29,099 nt of DNA from LC029 sp036676475 (GTDB taxonomy: Bacteria > Bacillota > Bacilli > Aneurinibacillales > RAOX-1). Both the position numbers and the translations under genes were made by a program. This document shows, piece after piece, positions 1 to 6,700 of this stretch. The stretch spans positions 1 to 29,099 of the forward strand of contig JAKFCU010000045.1 of NCBI GenBank assembly GCA_036676475.1. The letters are read 5' to 3'. Every line of letters starts with the position of its first letter. The stretch's first letter is position 1. The notes beneath the pieces were generated by a model, which did not search any database, had not been told where the DNA came from, and worked only from the letters and a program-made list of their open reading frames with translations.

Positions 1-137
1 AAAAAAAATAGATTTATATTGAAAATCAAAGTAGCTATCGGTGTAATTTATCAGGTGGATGTTTCAAAATAGATTTAAAATCAATTTAATTTCCAATATT
101 ATTCAAAGTTTGTTTCGTAAGTGAGAGCTTTTCCATT

Positions 138-143
138 TATAAT
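138..143 (+). promoter_or_regulatory. Candidate sigma-A -10 box of the chemotaxis receptor gene
   Basis: TATAAT lies 38 bases before the ATG of the receptor gene. No convincing -35 box is seen at 17 bases (the nearest T-rich candidates give spacers of 19-22), so the promoter call rests on the -10 box and its position only. The 137 bases before it are AT-rich and show no gene. Confidence 0.35.
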
Positions 144-181
144 AGAACTAAACATAGGGGAAAAAAGTAGGGGGTTTGTAC

Positions 182-1843
182 ATGTACCGTTGGTTCAATG
201 ATCAGTCGATTAAATTCAAACTAATTTTTACCGTTCTTGTGATTACGTTAATTCCAGTTTTAACTGTTGGATTTCTTAGTTATCAAACTGCTTATCAAGC
301 CGTTTATTCTTTGACCTCACATGATTTAAGGTATATGACTCATACCAAAGCTCAGGAATTGAATGCGGTCATCACTCAGGAAAAGGAAAATCATGCTAAA
401 GTTGAACAAATTATTCATGAGGTAAAAGAGAAGTATTTTCAACCGCAAGGGATGCAGGGTTATGCTTATTTGCTTGACTCTAAAGGCAAGGTTCTCGTTC
501 ATCCAGATCCCAATACACAGGGGAAAGATCTCTCTGGGGAAAAATTCGTAGAAACGATTATTACAGAAGGAACGGGTTATATTGAATACGACTGGAATGG
601 GGAAAAAAAGGTTGTGGCCTTTGAGTCGCTCTCTAATGGAAATATCATCGCCATAGGAAGTTACCTGGATGATTTATTGATGCCAATTATAAAAATTAAG
701 CTGAATATGCAGATCATCTCAGTCATGGCTTCTCTCCTATCCATTTTGGTTGGATATGCGGTCGTCCGTAAAATTACCGGACCAATTCGTGATCTGGTTA
801 GAGCGATGAGAGAGGCTGAACAAGGGGATTTGACGGTTCATGTTCTGGTTAAGGCTAAAGATGAGATTGGTTCGTTATCTGCTATGTTTAATCAAATGAT
901 GGATCAGCTCCGAAATATGCTTTCACAGGTTCATGAAGTCTCTGAGCAAGTGGCAGCTTCTTCTCAAGAACTGACAGCCAGCGCGAACGAGTGTACAAAG
1001 GCTACCGAACATATTGCCATAGCTTCTGAGGAAATTGCGGATGGATCACAAAACCAGATGAATAGTGTACTATCAACCATTGGGAAGATTCAAGATATGA
1101 ATCATAGGGTAAAACAAATCACAGAAAACGTAAACAAAGTCAATCGGGATTCTGAATCGGCTACACAGTTTGCGCATAATGGGGAAAAGAATCTAAACGA
1201 GGTTGTGGAACAAATGTCCAGTATTTCAGATAAGGTAAAAAGGACAGAACATGTCATTCGCGAGCTAGGAAATCAATCCACAACCATTAGCGGCATCATT
1301 CAAACGATACATGATATTAGTCAACAGACGAATTTACTTTCACTAAATGCGGCGATCGAAGCAGCTAGAGCGGGTGAACATGGACGGGGATTTGCAGTTG
1401 TAGCTAATGAAGTGAGAAAACTTGCGGAACAATCAAGCGTCTCGGCGGAAGAAATATCAAAGCTGATCATTCATATCAATCAGGAAATTTCCCATGCTGT
1501 AAATTCAATGGAAGAAAGTACAGAGGCAGTGGGAACAGGGCGAAAAGTGGTGGAGGAGACAAGCGGGGCATTCGCCCAAATTATCGGGGCCATCGATGAT
1601 GTAAAAGATCAAATCGGAGAGATCACCATGTATGCAAAAGAGATATCTATTGGATCCGAGCACATCGTCATAGCAGCTGAAGAAGTGTCACGTCTAGCTG
1701 AGGTGGCATCGGCGGATACACAGGAAGTCGCTATGGCATCTGTTGAACAATCGACAACCATGGAAGAGATCAATTCTGCATCGGAAGTATTGGCTCAAAT
1801 GGCAGAGCAATTACAGGAGCAGGTGAATCGATTCAAAATTTAG
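182..1843 (+). CDS. Methyl-accepting chemotaxis protein with Cache sensor
   Basis: This is a transmembrane chemoreceptor that senses a ligand outside the cell and signals to CheA/CheW. The protein (553 residues) has a first membrane helix at about residues 13-35, then a short extracellular sensor of Cache type (with the GYAYLLDSKGKVLVHPDP segment near residue 95). A second helix lies near residues 175-197, followed by a HAMP linker (ITGPIRDLVRAM) and the long methyl-accepting coiled coil. The conserved hairpin tip is present (QQTNLLSLNAAIEAARAGEH and GRGFAVVANEVRKLAEQS). The C-terminus ends without a CheR-docking pentapeptide. I chose ATG 182 because the GTAGGGGG ribosome site ends seven bases upstream; an in-frame TTG at 176 would sit on that site. 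The ligand cannot be told from sequence. The family call is certain. Confidence 0.95.
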   Translation: MYRWFNDQSIKFKLIFTVLVITLIPVLTVGFLSYQTAYQAVYSLTSHDLRYMTHTKAQELNAVITQEKENHAKVEQIIHEVKEKYFQPQGMQGYAYLLDSKGKVLVHPDPNTQGKDLSGEKFVETIITEGTGYIEYDWNGEKKVVAFESLSNGNIIAIGSYLDDLLMPIIKIKLNMQIISVMASLLSILVGYAVVRKITGPIRDLVRAMREAEQGDLTVHVLVKAKDEIGSLSAMFNQMMDQLRNMLSQVHEVSEQVAASSQELTASANECTKATEHIAIASEEIADGSQNQMNSVLSTIGKIQDMNHRVKQITENVNKVNRDSESATQFAHNGEKNLNEVVEQMSSISDKVKRTEHVIRELGNQSTTISGIIQTIHDISQQTNLLSLNAAIEAARAGEHGRGFAVVANEVRKLAEQSSVSAEEISKLIIHINQEISHAVNSMEESTEAVGTGRKVVEETSGAFAQIIGAIDDVKDQIGEITMYAKEISIGSEHIVIAAEEVSRLAEVASADTQEVAMASVEQSTTMEEINSASEVLAQMAEQLQEQVNRFKI

Positions 1844-1868
1844 ATGGAGTTACCCAGAAAAGAAAAGA

Positions 1869-1895
1869 GCCCACGATCTAGTTCGTGGGCTTTTA
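1869..1895. terminator. Bidirectional intrinsic terminator
   Basis: An 8-bp perfect stem (GCCCACGA at 1869-1876 with TCGTGGGC at 1883-1890) is followed by TTTTAT on the plus strand. On the minus strand it is followed by TCTTTTCTTTT. It therefore can end both the receptor transcript and the small minus-strand gene at 1893-1985, whose stop codon touches it. Confidence 0.8.
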
Positions 1896-1985
1896 TCTAT
1901 TCACCTTGTGGATAGTGTGCAACATAAAAGGAGTGATGATGATCAGGGCAGATAAAAGAAGGATTTCAAAGGTTTGAATGTCCAT
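1893..1985 (-). CDS. Small hydrophobic peptide (30 residues) behind a Fur-type box
   Basis: An unassigned 30-residue reading frame begins MDIQTFEILL and ends HTIHKVNR, with one predicted membrane helix (LLLSALIIITPFML) and a basic C-terminus. It is too short for usual gene finders. Support is contextual: a GAGGTG ribosome site seven bases before the ATG, and a consensus sigma-A promoter just upstream (TTGACA, 17 bases, TATAAT). A Fur-type inverted repeat covers the likely start of transcription, and an intrinsic terminator follows directly after the stop. An overlapping ATG five bases earlier gives only 15 codons and poor ribosome-site spacing. It stands divergent from the metal-efflux ATPase gene, which suggests a role in iron or peroxide response. 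Function unknown; I recognise no family. Confidence 0.6.
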   Translation of the reverse strand: MDIQTFEILLLSALIIITPFMLHTIHKVNR

Positions 1986-2006
1986 GTCATAGCACCTCGG
2001 TTTAAT

Positions 2007-2021
2007 TAATAATAATTATCA
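2007..2021 (-). promoter_or_regulatory. Fur/PerR-type operator (7-1-7 inverted repeat)
   Basis: TAATAATAATTATCA matches the Bacillus Fur 7-1-7 consensus TGATAATnATTATCA at all specified positions but one. It overlaps the expected transcription start of the minus-strand promoter at 2027-2055, the usual place for repression. PerR and Zur boxes are similar, so the exact regulator is inferred. Confidence 0.6.
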
Positions 2022-2026
2022 TTTTT

Positions 2027-2055
2027 ATTATATGTTGTGGGATATTGATTGTCAA
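2027..2055 (-). promoter_or_regulatory. Consensus sigma-A promoter, minus strand
   Basis: Read on the minus strand, TTGACA (2050-2055) and TATAAT (2027-2032) are separated by exactly 17 bases, a perfect match to the housekeeping consensus. Transcription would start near 2020 and run into the 30-residue peptide gene. Confidence 0.75.
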
Positions 2056-2085
2056 TCTCATTTAACTAATATTTGTAAAATGAGG

Positions 2086-2115
2086 TTTACAATCCCTTTG
2101 TACCAAGCATATAAT
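2086..2115 (+). promoter_or_regulatory. Likely sigma-A promoter of the P-type ATPase gene
   Basis: TTTACA (2086-2091) and TATAAT (2110-2115) are separated by 18 bases. The start site would fall near 2122, leaving an unusually long leader of about 145 bases that contains a Fur-like box and a 30-bp palindrome. Confidence 0.55.
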
Positions 2116-2160
2116 AGTAATATAAAGTTTCCTTCATGCAAAAATATTTGATAGGGTAAA

Positions 2161-2179
2161 AATAATAATAATCATTCTT
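2161..2179 (+). promoter_or_regulatory. Second Fur/PerR-like box, in the leader of the metal ATPase gene
   Basis: The 19 bases match the classical Fur consensus GATAATGATAATCATTATC at 15 of 19 positions. The box lies about 40 bases downstream of the predicted start of transcription. In B. subtilis the related pfeT gene is controlled by PerR and Fur, so a peroxide- or iron-linked control fits, but the match is imperfect. Confidence 0.45.
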
Positions 2180-2184
2180 AATTA

Positions 2185-2214
2185 GATGCTGCTGTCTCTA
2201 GAGACAGCAGCATC
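2185..2214. repeat. Perfect 30-bp palindrome in the leader of the metal ATPase gene
   Basis: The arms GATGCTGCTGTCTCT (2185-2199) and AGAGACAGCAGCATC (2200-2214) are perfectly complementary with no spacer. Only GGGTGTTTTAAG follows, so it has a weak U-tract at best. It could be an attenuator-type hairpin or a dyad operator in the leader. Confidence 0.8.
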
Positions 2215-2265
2215 GGGTGTTTTAAGGGTAGGAAAAATGAAATTCATTATCAAGAGGTGAGAACG

Positions 2266-4209
2266 ATGATGGAGATGAAAATAAAAGAGTCCGGTACCAT
2301 GGTGGGGGAAAAGCGTGAACTTCAAAAAGAAAAAAGAAAAACCTCAATGTGGTTACAAAAGCATGGAGAAGGACTATCGGTAATCGGTAGCGGTCTTTTG
2401 ACACTAGCAGCATGGATGCTAGAGGATAGTTATTTTTCTTCAGTATCTATCTTTTTATTTCTGACCGCCTATTTTCTCGGGGGCTATAGGAAGGCCAAGG
2501 ATGGAATATTGACGTTGGTCCATGAACGCGAGCTGGATGTCAATCTTCTCATGCTGTTGGCAGCGATTGGGGCAGCTAGTATTGGGTATTGGCTGGAAGG
2601 TTCGATCTTAATTTTTATCTTTGCCCTAAGCGGAGTAATGGAAAGCTATACGATGGCGAAAAGCTATCGGGATATTGCTTCACTCATGGACATGAAGCCT
2701 GAAATGGCCTTGAGATATGATGAAGGCAAAGAAGAATGGGTGAAAATTGAAGAATTGAAGATGGGTGATTTGGTCATCGTAAAGCCTGGGGAACGTATTC
2801 CAGCAGATGGGGTGATCCTGGAAGGTGCATCTTTCATTAATCAGGCAGCTATTACTGGAGAGTCCATTCCGGTAGAAAAAGGTGAAAATGATGCTGTCTT
2901 TTCCGGTACTTTAAATGGGCATGGATCATTGATGATCAAGGTATCCTGCACGAGTGAGTCCACCCTTTTTTCTAAAATTATACGTATGGTGCAGGAAGCT
3001 CAAAGTGAGAAACCGATTTCTCAAAAATTTATGGAGCGATTTGAACGGATTTATGCGAAGGCAGTTCTTTCTATTACTGTGCTGTTGATTAGCTTTCCTC
3101 CACTCTTATTGGGATGGGAATGGGAGCAAACCATGTACCGTGCGATGGTATTTCTCGTTGTGGCTTCACCTTGTGCCTTAGTTGCTTCAATTATGCCTGT
3201 CATGCTCTCCGCAATCTCTAGCGCAGCAAGAAAAGGCGTTTTATTTAAAGGGGGAGCTCATTTAGAGAACTTATCGGAGATTAAGGCGATTGCGGTGGAT
3301 AAAACAGGAACATTGACTCAAGGTCGTCCACGGGTTAAAGATATCGTCCCGCTTCAAGGCTACAGTGACAATCAATTGTTGGAAATTGCCGGTGCGATGG
3401 AAAGTTTGTCCGAACATCCGATCAGTTTGGCCATTGTACAGAAAACGAAAGAGTGTGGAGTCGACTTTGTCCGTCCTGCTCAGATTCAAGCCCATCCTGG
3501 ATTTGGCATTGAAGCAGAATATGCAGGTCAAACATGGAGGATCGGCAAGGCCGCGTTTTTCGAAGCTTCTCATATGACAGATCAGGTTTGCCAGATGACT
3601 TCACAGTTTGAGGGTGAAGGGAAAACGGTAATTTATGTTGGAAATGAAAAAGGCCTAGCGGGAATCCTCTCTGTCCAAGATACCATTCGTGAGGAAACGA
3701 AAGCGACCATTCAGCGACTAAAAGAGATGGGGATCTCCGTCGTCATGTTAACGGGGGATCGGAAGACCACAGCAGATGCGATTGCTGCAGAAGCAGGTGT
3801 AGATTATGTGTTTGCCGAGCTGTTACCGGAAAACAAGGTGGAAAAGGTCAAAGAGTTGAAAGACAGATTTGGTAAAGTGGCCATGCTTGGGGACGGGGTA
3901 AATGATGCACCTGCTTTGGCTACGGCCACGGTGGGGATTGCCATGGGGGCAACAGGCAGTGATGTCGCACTCGAAACAGCGGATTTGGTTTTGATGAATG
4001 ATGACTTGGATAAAATTCCTGATGCCATTCTGACCAGCAGAAAAGCGAAACGGGTCATTAGACAAAACATGGTCTTTTCTTTGAGCATCATTATTCTACT
4101 GATCTTGTCTAATTTGTCTCAAAATCTTTCCTTGCCATTGGGTGTTATTGGGCATGAAGGGAGCACTATTTTAGTCATATTAAATGGACTGCGTTTATTG
4201 AAACGGTAG
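2266..4209 (+). CDS. P1B4-type metal-efflux P-type ATPase (PfeT/ZosA-like)
   Basis: This is a membrane pump that exports a divalent metal using ATP, probably Fe(II) by similarity to B. subtilis PfeT. The 647-residue protein has no N-terminal metal-binding domain. It shows the TGES actuator loop, the SPC membrane motif (residues 301-303), the phosphorylated aspartate in DKTGTLT (D345) and the SEHP nucleotide-site motif. GDGVNDAPAL is also present, and a last helix carries HEGST followed by ILNGLRLL. SPC plus HEGS/GT is the mark of subgroup P1B4 (Co/Fe/Zn). I chose ATG 2266, five bases after AAGAGGTGA; ATG 2269 and GTG 2257 are alternatives. The leader holds a Fur-like box and a palindrome, and a Fur-boxed small gene is divergent from it, consistent with control by iron or peroxide. 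Substrate is inferred. Confidence 0.93.
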   Translation: MMEMKIKESGTMVGEKRELQKEKRKTSMWLQKHGEGLSVIGSGLLTLAAWMLEDSYFSSVSIFLFLTAYFLGGYRKAKDGILTLVHERELDVNLLMLLAAIGAASIGYWLEGSILIFIFALSGVMESYTMAKSYRDIASLMDMKPEMALRYDEGKEEWVKIEELKMGDLVIVKPGERIPADGVILEGASFINQAAITGESIPVEKGENDAVFSGTLNGHGSLMIKVSCTSESTLFSKIIRMVQEAQSEKPISQKFMERFERIYAKAVLSITVLLISFPPLLLGWEWEQTMYRAMVFLVVASPCALVASIMPVMLSAISSAARKGVLFKGGAHLENLSEIKAIAVDKTGTLTQGRPRVKDIVPLQGYSDNQLLEIAGAMESLSEHPISLAIVQKTKECGVDFVRPAQIQAHPGFGIEAEYAGQTWRIGKAAFFEASHMTDQVCQMTSQFEGEGKTVIYVGNEKGLAGILSVQDTIREETKATIQRLKEMGISVVMLTGDRKTTADAIAAEAGVDYVFAELLPENKVEKVKELKDRFGKVAMLGDGVNDAPALATATVGIAMGATGSDVALETADLVLMNDDLDKIPDAILTSRKAKRVIRQNMVFSLSIIILLILSNLSQNLSLPLGVIGHEGSTILVILNGLRLLKR

Positions 4210-4224
4210 CTTAAACTAGCGTAG

Positions 4225-4250
4225 GGGAAAGCATAGTTAAATGCTTTCCC
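4225..4250 (+). terminator. Hairpin after the metal ATPase gene
   Basis: A 10-bp perfect stem (GGGAAAGCAT and ATGCTTTCCC, loop of six) lies 15 bases after the stop codon. It lacks a following T-run, so it may be a weak terminator or a 3' stabilising hairpin. Confidence 0.5.
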
Positions 4251-4383
4251 GCTGCACGGTTCAACTAGCAGCTAAGTAATACTTTACTAGATTAGGCAAA
4301 TTTCATAGAATAAAGACGAGTATTGAACCACCGGCATTGGACAATACTGGCTTTAGGATGAAAAATGGAAATGAGGTCAGTTT

Positions 4384-4686
4384 ATGAAGTGTAAGATTAC
4401 AAGAAACGCAGCGAAGAAGTTGAAGGAAATTCTAGCCGTGGAAGATTCTCAAGGGAAGATGATACGTGTCATTATTAGTCATTCTCACGGAGACCATGCT
4501 CACTATGGGTTGGATTTAGATGTTGCAGGTGAGAACGATGAGGTAGTGCAAACCGACAAAGAAATTGATGTGATTTTGGATAGAACCAATGATCTGTTGG
4601 ATGGGATCAAAATTGATTATTTATATTTTCCGCAAGAACGTTTTGTCATTACCAACCCTAGCAAAGGAAATCACGGAGATCATTAA
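4384..4686 (+). CDS. HesB/IscA-like domain protein, cysteine-poor
   Basis: This 100-residue protein has the fold signature of the HesB/IscA-like (Fe-S biogenesis A-type) superfamily: MKCKITRNAAKKLKEIL at the start, then a beta-rich middle ending in NPSKGNHGDH. The only cysteine is at residue 3, and the cysteines used by true A-type Fe-S carriers are absent. It is therefore more like the small IscA-related proteins of unknown function in Bacilli than a cluster carrier. A histidine-rich stretch, HSHGDHAHYGLDLD, occupies the middle. The ribosome site GAGGT is seven bases before the ATG. It stands as a single gene between two hairpins, next to the metal ATPase. Function is inferred only from fold. 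Confidence 0.7.
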   Translation: MKCKITRNAAKKLKEILAVEDSQGKMIRVIISHSHGDHAHYGLDLDVAGENDEVVQTDKEIDVILDRTNDLLDGIKIDYLYFPQERFVITNPSKGNHGDH

Positions 4687-4722
4687 ACCAAACAACCACC
4701 CGACTAGATAATCGCTCAAAAA

Positions 4723-4758
4723 AGGCCTTCCCCTAAACTATTTTTTTCGGGGAGGCCT
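4723..4758. terminator. Intrinsic terminator-like hairpin
   Basis: AGGCCTTCCCC (4723-4733) pairs with GGGGAGGCCT (4749-4758) apart from one bulged T. The T-run lies in the loop on the plus strand, while on the minus strand the stem is followed by six T. It probably ends the HesB-like transcript and blocks reverse transcription. Confidence 0.6.
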
Positions 4759-4794
4759 ATATTTATTATTCCTTACGATTTCGCGTCATCTGCA

Positions 4795-4822
4795 TTGTAA
4801 ACGAGGCAGTCTATGATACAAT
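4795..4822 (+). promoter_or_regulatory. Likely sigma-A promoter of the ABC-F gene
   Basis: TTGTAA (4795-4800) and TACAAT (4817-4822) are separated by 16 bases, 42 bases before the start codon. The ribosome site GGAAGGA follows at 4851-4857. Confidence 0.6.
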
Positions 4823-4864
4823 ATATATTTAGAATACAAATCTTTGATTAGGAAGGATTTTTAA

Positions 4865-6487
4865 ATGATTAGTACAAGTGGCATTACGTTACGATATGGT
4901 AAGCGTGCATTATTTGAAGATGTGAATATAAAGTTCACTCCTGGAAATTGCTATGGATTGATAGGGGCAAATGGGGCTGGGAAGTCTACATTCTTAAAAA
5001 TATTGTCTGGGGAGCTCGATGCCAACAAAGGAGAAGTGATAATTCCGAATGGCGAACGGCTTGCTGTATTAAAGCAAAATCATTATGAATTTGACGAGTT
5101 TGAAGTTCTCAAAACCGTGATTATGGGACACCAAAGACTATACGATATTATGGAAGAAAAGGAAGCCCTTTATTCTAAGGCCGATTTCACGGACGAAGAC
5201 GGCATGCGGGCAGCGGATTTAGAGGGGGAATTTGGTGATCTGAATGGTTGGGAAGCGGAAGCGGAAGCCGCTGAACTATTGATGGGACTAGGGATTGCAA
5301 AAGATCTTCATGACAAAAAGATGAAGGAATTAAGCGGAAATGAAAAGGTCCGTGTTTTATTAGCCCAGGCTTTATTTGGCAGGCCAAATAATCTTCTTCT
5401 CGATGAGCCGACGAACCATTTGGATGCCGAATCGATTGTCTGGTTGGAAAATTTCCTTTTGAACATTGACGATAATACAACCGTCATTGTCGTTTCTCAC
5501 GATCGTCACTTTTTAAATCAGGTTTGTACGCATATCGCGGATATTGATTTTGGAAAACTTCAGCTTTATGTAGGGAACTATGATTTCTGGTATGAATCCA
5601 GTCAATTAGCTCTTCAATTGACAAGGGATCAAAACAAGAGGACAGACGAAAAGCGAAAGGAACTAGAGAAGTTTATCGCGCGTTTTAGTTCCAATGCATC
5701 CAAAGCGAAGCAAGCGACTTCACGTAAGAAACAGTTGGAGAAGCTGACCCTAGAAGATATCAAACCTTCCTCCCGAAAATATCCATTTATTAATTTTAAG
5801 CCCGAACGGGAAGCAGGTAAGCAAATCCTAACCGTGGACCAAATTTCCAAAGAAATGGATGGGGAAAAGGTTCTGGACCATATCGGTTTTGTCGTCAATA
5901 AGGGGGATAAGATTGCCTTTGTCGGACCGAATGGATTGGCCAAAACGACACTATTCCAAGTGCTAATGGGGGAATTGACCCCGGATTCAGGAGAATATAC
6001 CTGGGGTGTGACCACGAGTCAAGCTTACTTCCCTAAGGATAACACCGCTTATTTTGAAGGAGTGGAGCTGAATCTGGTTGATTGGCTACGTCAATATTCT
6101 AAAGACCAGGATGAAACATTTGTCCGTGGATTCCTAGGCAGAATGCTGTTCTCTGGAGAAGAGTCCTTGAAAAAGGCGAGTGTCTTATCCGGAGGTGAGA
6201 AGGTTCGATGTATGTTGTCGCGGGTGATGCTTACCGGGGCCAACGTGTTGATTTTAGATGAACCAACGAACCATTTAGATTTGGAATCGATCACTTCTTT
6301 GAATAATGGAATGATTGATATGGACTGTACAGCTCTGTTTGTCTCCCATGACCATCAGTTTGTTCAAACGGTGGCTAATCGGATCATAGAAATAACGCCA
6401 AAGGGACTTATCGATAAAATGATGACCTACGATGAATATTTGGCAAGTGAAGATGTGAAAAAATTAAGAGAAGAAATGTACGCATAG
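4865..6487 (+). CDS. ykpA: ABC-F family ATPase (YkpA/YbiT-type)
   Basis: This is a soluble twin-ATPase protein of the ABC-F class; such proteins bind the ribosome E site and help translation or give antibiotic protection. The length (540 residues) is that of the YkpA/YbiT subfamily. The first domain has Walker A GANGAGKST (about residue 36), signature LSGNEK and Walker B LLLDEPTNHLD. The linker near residues 240-310 is rich in charged residues (the P-site tRNA interaction motif region). The second domain has GPNGLAKTT, LSGGEK and LILDEPTNHLD. No membrane domain and no permease gene lie next to it. Two departures from consensus are visible: LSGNE in signature 1, and alanine instead of the last Walker A glycine in domain 2. 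I believe similar forms occur in this subfamily. It is transcribed alone, between its own promoter and a strong terminator. Confidence 0.92.
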   Translation: MISTSGITLRYGKRALFEDVNIKFTPGNCYGLIGANGAGKSTFLKILSGELDANKGEVIIPNGERLAVLKQNHYEFDEFEVLKTVIMGHQRLYDIMEEKEALYSKADFTDEDGMRAADLEGEFGDLNGWEAEAEAAELLMGLGIAKDLHDKKMKELSGNEKVRVLLAQALFGRPNNLLLDEPTNHLDAESIVWLENFLLNIDDNTTVIVVSHDRHFLNQVCTHIADIDFGKLQLYVGNYDFWYESSQLALQLTRDQNKRTDEKRKELEKFIARFSSNASKAKQATSRKKQLEKLTLEDIKPSSRKYPFINFKPEREAGKQILTVDQISKEMDGEKVLDHIGFVVNKGDKIAFVGPNGLAKTTLFQVLMGELTPDSGEYTWGVTTSQAYFPKDNTAYFEGVELNLVDWLRQYSKDQDETFVRGFLGRMLFSGEESLKKASVLSGGEKVRCMLSRVMLTGANVLILDEPTNHLDLESITSLNNGMIDMDCTALFVSHDHQFVQTVANRIIEITPKGLIDKMMTYDEYLASEDVKKLREEMYA

Positions 6488-6493
6488 TATTAC

Positions 6494-6548
6494 GCTATCC
6501 TAAAAGGTCGGTTATACCTGACATTTTGGGATAGCTTTTTCTTTTTTT
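6494..6548 (+). terminator. Strong intrinsic terminator of the ABC-F gene
   Basis: A 12-bp stem (GCTATCCTAAAA at 6494-6505 with TTTTGGGATAGC at 6524-6535, one T-G pair) is followed by TTTTTCTTTTTTT. Confidence 0.85.
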
Positions 6549-6569
6549 ACGCAACGCTGGTGGTTTTGC

Positions 6570-6611
6570 GTGAGTTGAATCATATTTCCTGTGAGTTGAA
6601 TTCAAATTCCC
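6570..6611 (+). repeat. Two tandem 21-bp direct repeats before the exporter operon
   Basis: GTGAGTTGAATCATATTTCCT (one base over two helical turns) is repeated at once as a near copy starting GTGAGTTGAATTCAAATTCC, and a third GTGACTT follows at 6612. The repeats lie just upstream of the -35 box, where a regulator could bind on one face of the helix. Confidence 0.6.
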
Positions 6612-6634
6612 GTGACTTTGGGCTCAGTATCGGG

Positions 6635-6663
6635 TTGACAGAAGGAAGTAATCGGAGTAATTT
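6635..6663 (+). promoter_or_regulatory. Likely sigma-A promoter of the exporter operon
   Basis: TTGACA (6635-6640), a 17-base spacer and TAATTT (6658-6663). The -35 is perfect, the -10 is weak, as expected for a promoter held by a regulator. Confidence 0.5.
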
Positions 6664-6668
6664 TAAAG

Positions 6669-6682
6669 TGAGTAATCACTCA
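6669..6682. promoter_or_regulatory. Operator-like palindrome, possible TetR-family site
   Basis: TGAGT-AATC-ACTCA is an inverted repeat placed right after the -10 box, at the start of transcription. The operon ends with its own TetR-type gene, so autoregulation here is a reasonable inference. Confidence 0.45.
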
Positions 6683-6700
6683 TTTATTGGAGGGGAGTTT

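Noticed and set aside
176..181. TTG start of the chemotaxis receptor
   Set aside because: It lies only one base after the ribosome site; ATG 182 has normal spacing.
2222..2413. Minus-strand frame opposite the start of the metal ATPase gene
   Set aside because: It is the complement of a well supported gene, Phe/Ser-rich as expected for an antisense shadow.
4472..4515. Metallo-hydrolase motif in HSHGDH of the small HesB-like protein
   Set aside because: It resembles HxHxDH, but at 100 residues the protein is too short for the metallo-beta-lactamase fold, and its ends match HesB-like proteins.
6560..6700. N-terminal extension of the adaptor lipoprotein by 47 residues
   Set aside because: It would cross the promoter, the repeats and the ribosome site; the lipoprotein signal begins at ATG 6701.
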